Made by a program: the position numbers and the translations under genes. This document shows positions 5,947 to 8,096 of a stretch of DNA of 8,096 nt, piece after piece. The DNA comes from Candidatus Enterousia avistercoris (GTDB lineage Bacteria; Pseudomonadota; Alphaproteobacteria; Rs-D84): the NCBI GenBank assembly GCA_017694255.1, contig JADINC010000068.1, forward strand, positions 1 through 8,096. Direction: 5' to 3'. Below the pieces are notes generated by a model. It was not told where the DNA came from. It made no database searches and was given only the letters and a program-made list of their open reading frames with translations. Every line of letters begins with the position of its first letter. Position 1 is the first letter of the stretch.

Positions 5947-6004
5947 TTGCGCCGCAGGCAGCAGCGACACCACATTTGCACTTTGAACTTTGCACCCTGA
6001 ACTT

Positions 6005-8050
6005 TTATTTCCAATTATCCGGTATCTGGGCATAATCCGACAGACCGGTTGCGTTTTCATATGTCCTCATATCCCTAGTACTATTGGGCCATATTTCATA
6101 CAGATACTGTCCATTTATTCGTGCCGACGGTCCGGTCAGTGATGTGCAATTGGCAAATGTACTGCTAAACATCCCAGATGCCGCCGGTCCCGATATCCCC
6201 GCAAACAGATTTTCTGGAATACTGGTTATATTGGTGTTATAAAACGTCATGCCAAACATACCCTCCGCCGGGGCGCCCGATATCCCCGCAAATAGGTTTT
6301 CGGGAATACTGGTTATATTGGTGTTCTGAAACGTATCGTTAAACATATTCTCCGCCGGGGCGCCACGAACACCCGCAAATAAATCCGCTGGTATACTGGT
6401 CAGGCCATGATTAGAAAACGTACCCGCAAACATATACTCCGCTGGGGTAATTGTACCACTAAACAGTGGCCCTTCAGCGGTTTGTAATTGACTGCACTGA
6501 GAGAAAGTCAAAGAAAACATAAAGGGCGCGCCATTACCATTTAATTCACCAAACAGGTTGGCTGGGATACTGGTCAGGCCAGACCAATAAAATGTTTCAT
6601 TAAACATATACTCCGCTGGGGTAATTGTACCGCTAAACAGCGGACCTTCCACGGTTTGTAATTGCCTGCACCAAGAGAAAGTCTTCTCAAACATATACGG
6701 CGCCCCATTACCATTTAATTCACCAAACAAGTTTGCCGGGATACTGGTTATAGGCGTTTTATAAAACGTACTGCTAAACATCCTCAACGCCGGGGCGCCA
6801 GATATCCCCGCAAACAGGTTTTCTGGAATACTGGTTATTTGGGTGTCTGCAAACGTATTGCTAAACATCCACTCCGCTGGGGCACCAGATATCCCTGCAA
6901 ACAGATTGGCCGGGATACTGGTTATAGGCGTGTTATAAAACGTACTGCTAAACATACGCTCCGCTGGGGCACCAGATATCCCCGCAAACAAATTTTCCGG
7001 GATACTGGTTATATTGGTGTTATAAAACGTACCATCAAACATACTTGCCGCCGGGGCACCAGATATCCCTGCAAACAGGTTTTCGGGAATACTGGTTATT
7101 TGGGTACTATCAAACGTATTAGAAAACATATACTCCGCTGGGGCACCAGATATCCCTGCAAACAAATTTTCCGGGATACTGGTTATTTGTGTGTCCATAA
7201 ACGTCCTGTAAAACATCCACTCCGCTGGTGCGCCAGATATTCCTGCAAACAGGTTTTCGGGAATACTGGTTATTTGGGTACCACTAAACGTACCCGCAAA
7301 CATCCCCACCACCGGTGCACCGTGAACACCATCAAACAATTCTGCCGGAATTTCTGTTATTGGGGCGGATGCAAACGCACTGGAAAAATTTGGATTCTTG
7401 CCATTTTCCAGGGTCGGAAACACGCGACCCAATCGACCAGATATCTTGGCCAGATTGGTTGGCACTTCGCCACCCATCAGGTCCGCCCACAAGAATGAAA
7501 CTGTCGGGATTTCTGATGCGTCCAGGTCAATTATCGCATAATCCGTTGCGCGCCCACCCAGGGTTATGTCATATTCGCCTGGCGCATCATACGTGTGTGA
7601 ATACACCGTGTTCCCCAGTGGTTTATTGCGTATCGTTTCTATTTCCCCATCGCCCCAGTTTATAACAAATGTGCCCGCCGCGCCGATGGTCATGCTGTAC
7701 GATGTTGTATCTGGGGTGGTGGTCATGGTAAATGGTCCACGAACCAATGTATCAATCGCCGTATTCGTGGCAATCGTATCCGCCGCCAGTTTAGTCGCGT
7801 ATTCGCCCGTGCCATAGCTGGTCGTTTTTTCACCATTCAGGTATTCGTTCGCAATATCCACCACGGTCAGCAAGTATTCCATATTTGCCGCAACCTTTGG
7901 GTTTTCCAATTCCGGGTTATATGGTAAATCAATCCCCCAACGTGCGTTCAAATACTGGTGAATATATTCAACGTTCACCATTTCTGCCGAATGCGCGGTT
8001 GGTAAAAACATGAATAAAGCAAAGAAAAACGACAATATTTTACGCAACAT
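6005..8050 (-). CDS. Secreted BspA-like leucine-rich-repeat surface protein with PKD-like domain
   Basis: A 681-residue exported protein of unknown role, plausibly a surface or adhesive repeat protein. Residues 1-22 form a Sec signal peptide: MLRK, a hydrophobic core FFFALFMFL, then PTAHSA before E23. Residues 23-104 form an N-terminal module with AANMEYLLTVVDIANEYLNG at 54-73. Residues 105-170 look like a PKD-type beta domain, with INWGDGE at 130-136 and HTYDAPGEYDITL at 152-164. Residues 231-637 are fourteen 28-30-residue repeats built on ITSIPENLFAGISGAPA followed by MFxxTFxxT, related to BspA/DUF285-type repeats. A 44-residue tail ends DNWK. No C-terminal anchor (LPXTG, transmembrane segment or obvious autotransporter barrel) is visible. 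I chose the ATG at 8050 because it begins the signal peptide and follows GGGGGGA; an ATG at 8062 and a GTG at 8080 are in-frame alternatives. Confidence 0.8.
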   Translation of the reverse strand: MLRKILSFFFALFMFLPTAHSAEMVNVEYIHQYLNARWGIDLPYNPELENPKVAANMEYLLTVVDIANEYLNGEKTTSYGTGEYATKLAADTIATNTAIDTLVRGPFTMTTTPDTTSYSMTIGAAGTFVINWGDGEIETIRNKPLGNTVYSHTYDAPGEYDITLGGRATDYAIIDLDASEIPTVSFLWADLMGGEVPTNLAKISGRLGRVFPTLENGKNPNFSSAFASAPITEIPAELFDGVHGAPVVGMFAGTFSGTQITSIPENLFAGISGAPAEWMFYRTFMDTQITSIPENLFAGISGAPAEYMFSNTFDSTQITSIPENLFAGISGAPAASMFDGTFYNTNITSIPENLFAGISGAPAERMFSSTFYNTPITSIPANLFAGISGAPAEWMFSNTFADTQITSIPENLFAGISGAPALRMFSSTFYKTPITSIPANLFGELNGNGAPYMFEKTFSWCRQLQTVEGPLFSGTITPAEYMFNETFYWSGLTSIPANLFGELNGNGAPFMFSLTFSQCSQLQTAEGPLFSGTITPAEYMFAGTFSNHGLTSIPADLFAGVRGAPAENMFNDTFQNTNITSIPENLFAGISGAPAEGMFGMTFYNTNITSIPENLFAGISGPAASGMFSSTFANCTSLTGPSARINGQYLYEIWPNSTRDMRTYENATGLSDYAQIPDNWK
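6140..7360 (-). repeat. Array of fourteen ~87-bp in-frame tandem repeats
   Basis: The repeats encode residues 231-637. Ten units are exactly 29 codons (87 bp); R8, R10 and R14 are 30 codons and R9 and R11 are 28. Unit starts on the minus strand are 7360, 7273, 7186, 7099, 7012, 6925, 6838, 6751, 6661, 6577, 6487, 6403, 6316 and 6229. The core ITSIPENLFAGISGAPA is nearly invariant in R2-R7 and R13-R14, with many synonymous codon differences, while the residues around MFxxTF vary. R8-R9 and R10-R11 form two copies of a divergent 58-residue doublet containing GELNGNGAP and SGTITPAEYMF. Confidence 0.9.
6404..6751 (-). repeat. Two copies of a 174-bp higher-order repeat (R8-R9 and R10-R11)
   Basis: The blocks 6751-6578 and 6577-6404 are each exactly 174 bp. 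Each encodes TSIPANLFGELNGNGAP, then MFxxTFxxC, then LQT(V/A)EGPLFSGTITPAEYMF. They are much more like each other than like the flanking 29-residue units and carry two of the three cysteines of the repeat region. A recent tandem duplication of a doublet is the simplest explanation. Confidence 0.8.
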
Positions 8051-8096
8051 CCATCCCCCCATTTGCCGAAGATAAACCACCGTTTTTTTTCGGCAT

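Larger units (their letters stand above)
5840..6004. other. Convergent intergenic region with two palindromic elements
   Basis: 165 bp between the converging ends of proS and the repeat-protein gene. It holds a long perfect hairpin, a related shorter hairpin about 70 bp further on, and an 8-bp direct repeat TGAACTTT (5984-5991 and 5998-6005) next to the stop codon of the repeat-protein gene. No convincing ORF is seen. Confidence 0.7.

Noticed and set aside
5884..6004. The second hairpin as an intrinsic terminator for the minus-strand repeat-protein gene
   Set aside because: On the minus strand the stem is followed by GACGATAGAG rather than a T-run, so termination by this element is not supported by the sequence.
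6839..7498. A 219-codon open frame on the plus strand, antisense to the repeat array, encoding a Lys/Arg/Cys-rich repetitive peptide
   Set aside because: The 87-bp period is a multiple of three, so a stop-free antisense frame in one unit is propagated through the array. It has no ribosome-binding support, and the composition is a by-product of the real gene.
8040..8096. A minus-strand frame open from the right edge (ATG at 8096) ending at a TAA at 8040-8042, overlapping the start of the repeat-protein gene
   Set aside because: It could be the last codons of an upstream gene that overlaps the ATG at 8050, but only 18 codons are visible and they include an A8 run and Gly/Ser filler. There is not enough sequence to support a gene.

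Overview
The window looks like chromosomal DNA from a Gram-negative bacterium, most probably an alphaproteobacterium and perhaps an uncultured host- or gut-associated one. The evidence is an OlsB/OlsA-type acyl-amino-acid lipid pair, GTCATCCCG-type palindromic intergenic repeats, moderate GC, and a secreted BspA-like repeat protein of the kind common in host-associated bacteria. The taxonomic placement is inference. No mobile-element genes, CRISPR array, rRNA or tRNA are visible.

Layout. (1) Positions 1-2291, minus strand: a tight surface-polysaccharide block read right to left. A family-2 glycosyltransferase (2291 to 1524, with a frameshifted tail reaching 1409) is followed by a non-hydrolysing UDP-GlcNAc 2-epimerase (wecB-like, 1391 to 276). 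A second glycosyltransferase then starts inside the epimerase stop codon and runs off the left edge; only its first 93 codons are present. (2) Positions 2292-2601: a divergent intergenic region with a possible 35-codon ORF on the minus strand and a duplicated ribosome-binding leader. (3) Positions 2602-5839, plus strand: an apparent operon of an OlsB-like N-acyltransferase, an OlsA/PlsC-like O-acyltransferase (TAATG overlap) and a prolyl-tRNA synthetase of the archaeal/eukaryotic type. (4) Positions 5840-6004: a convergent intergenic region with a perfect 16-bp-arm hairpin and a second related hairpin. (5) Positions 6005-8050, minus strand: a secreted protein with a signal peptide, a PKD-like domain and fourteen ~29-residue leucine-rich-like repeats.

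How the parts fit. The left block makes a sugar-nucleotide precursor (UDP-ManNAc from UDP-GlcNAc) and transfers sugars, as expected for an envelope polysaccharide locus. The central pair would acylate an amino acid twice to give a phosphorus-free membrane lipid such as ornithine lipid. The right-hand gene encodes an exported repeat protein. Envelope biology therefore dominates the window, with proS as a housekeeping passenger.

The most notable points are a probable +1 frame break at an A7 tract in the first glycosyltransferase, whose displaced tail is clearly protein-like and abuts wecB; the 174-bp doublet structure inside the 87-bp repeat array; the HX4E instead of HX4D motif in the OlsA-like protein; and the unusual ProRS type with no visible zinc-binding cysteine cluster.
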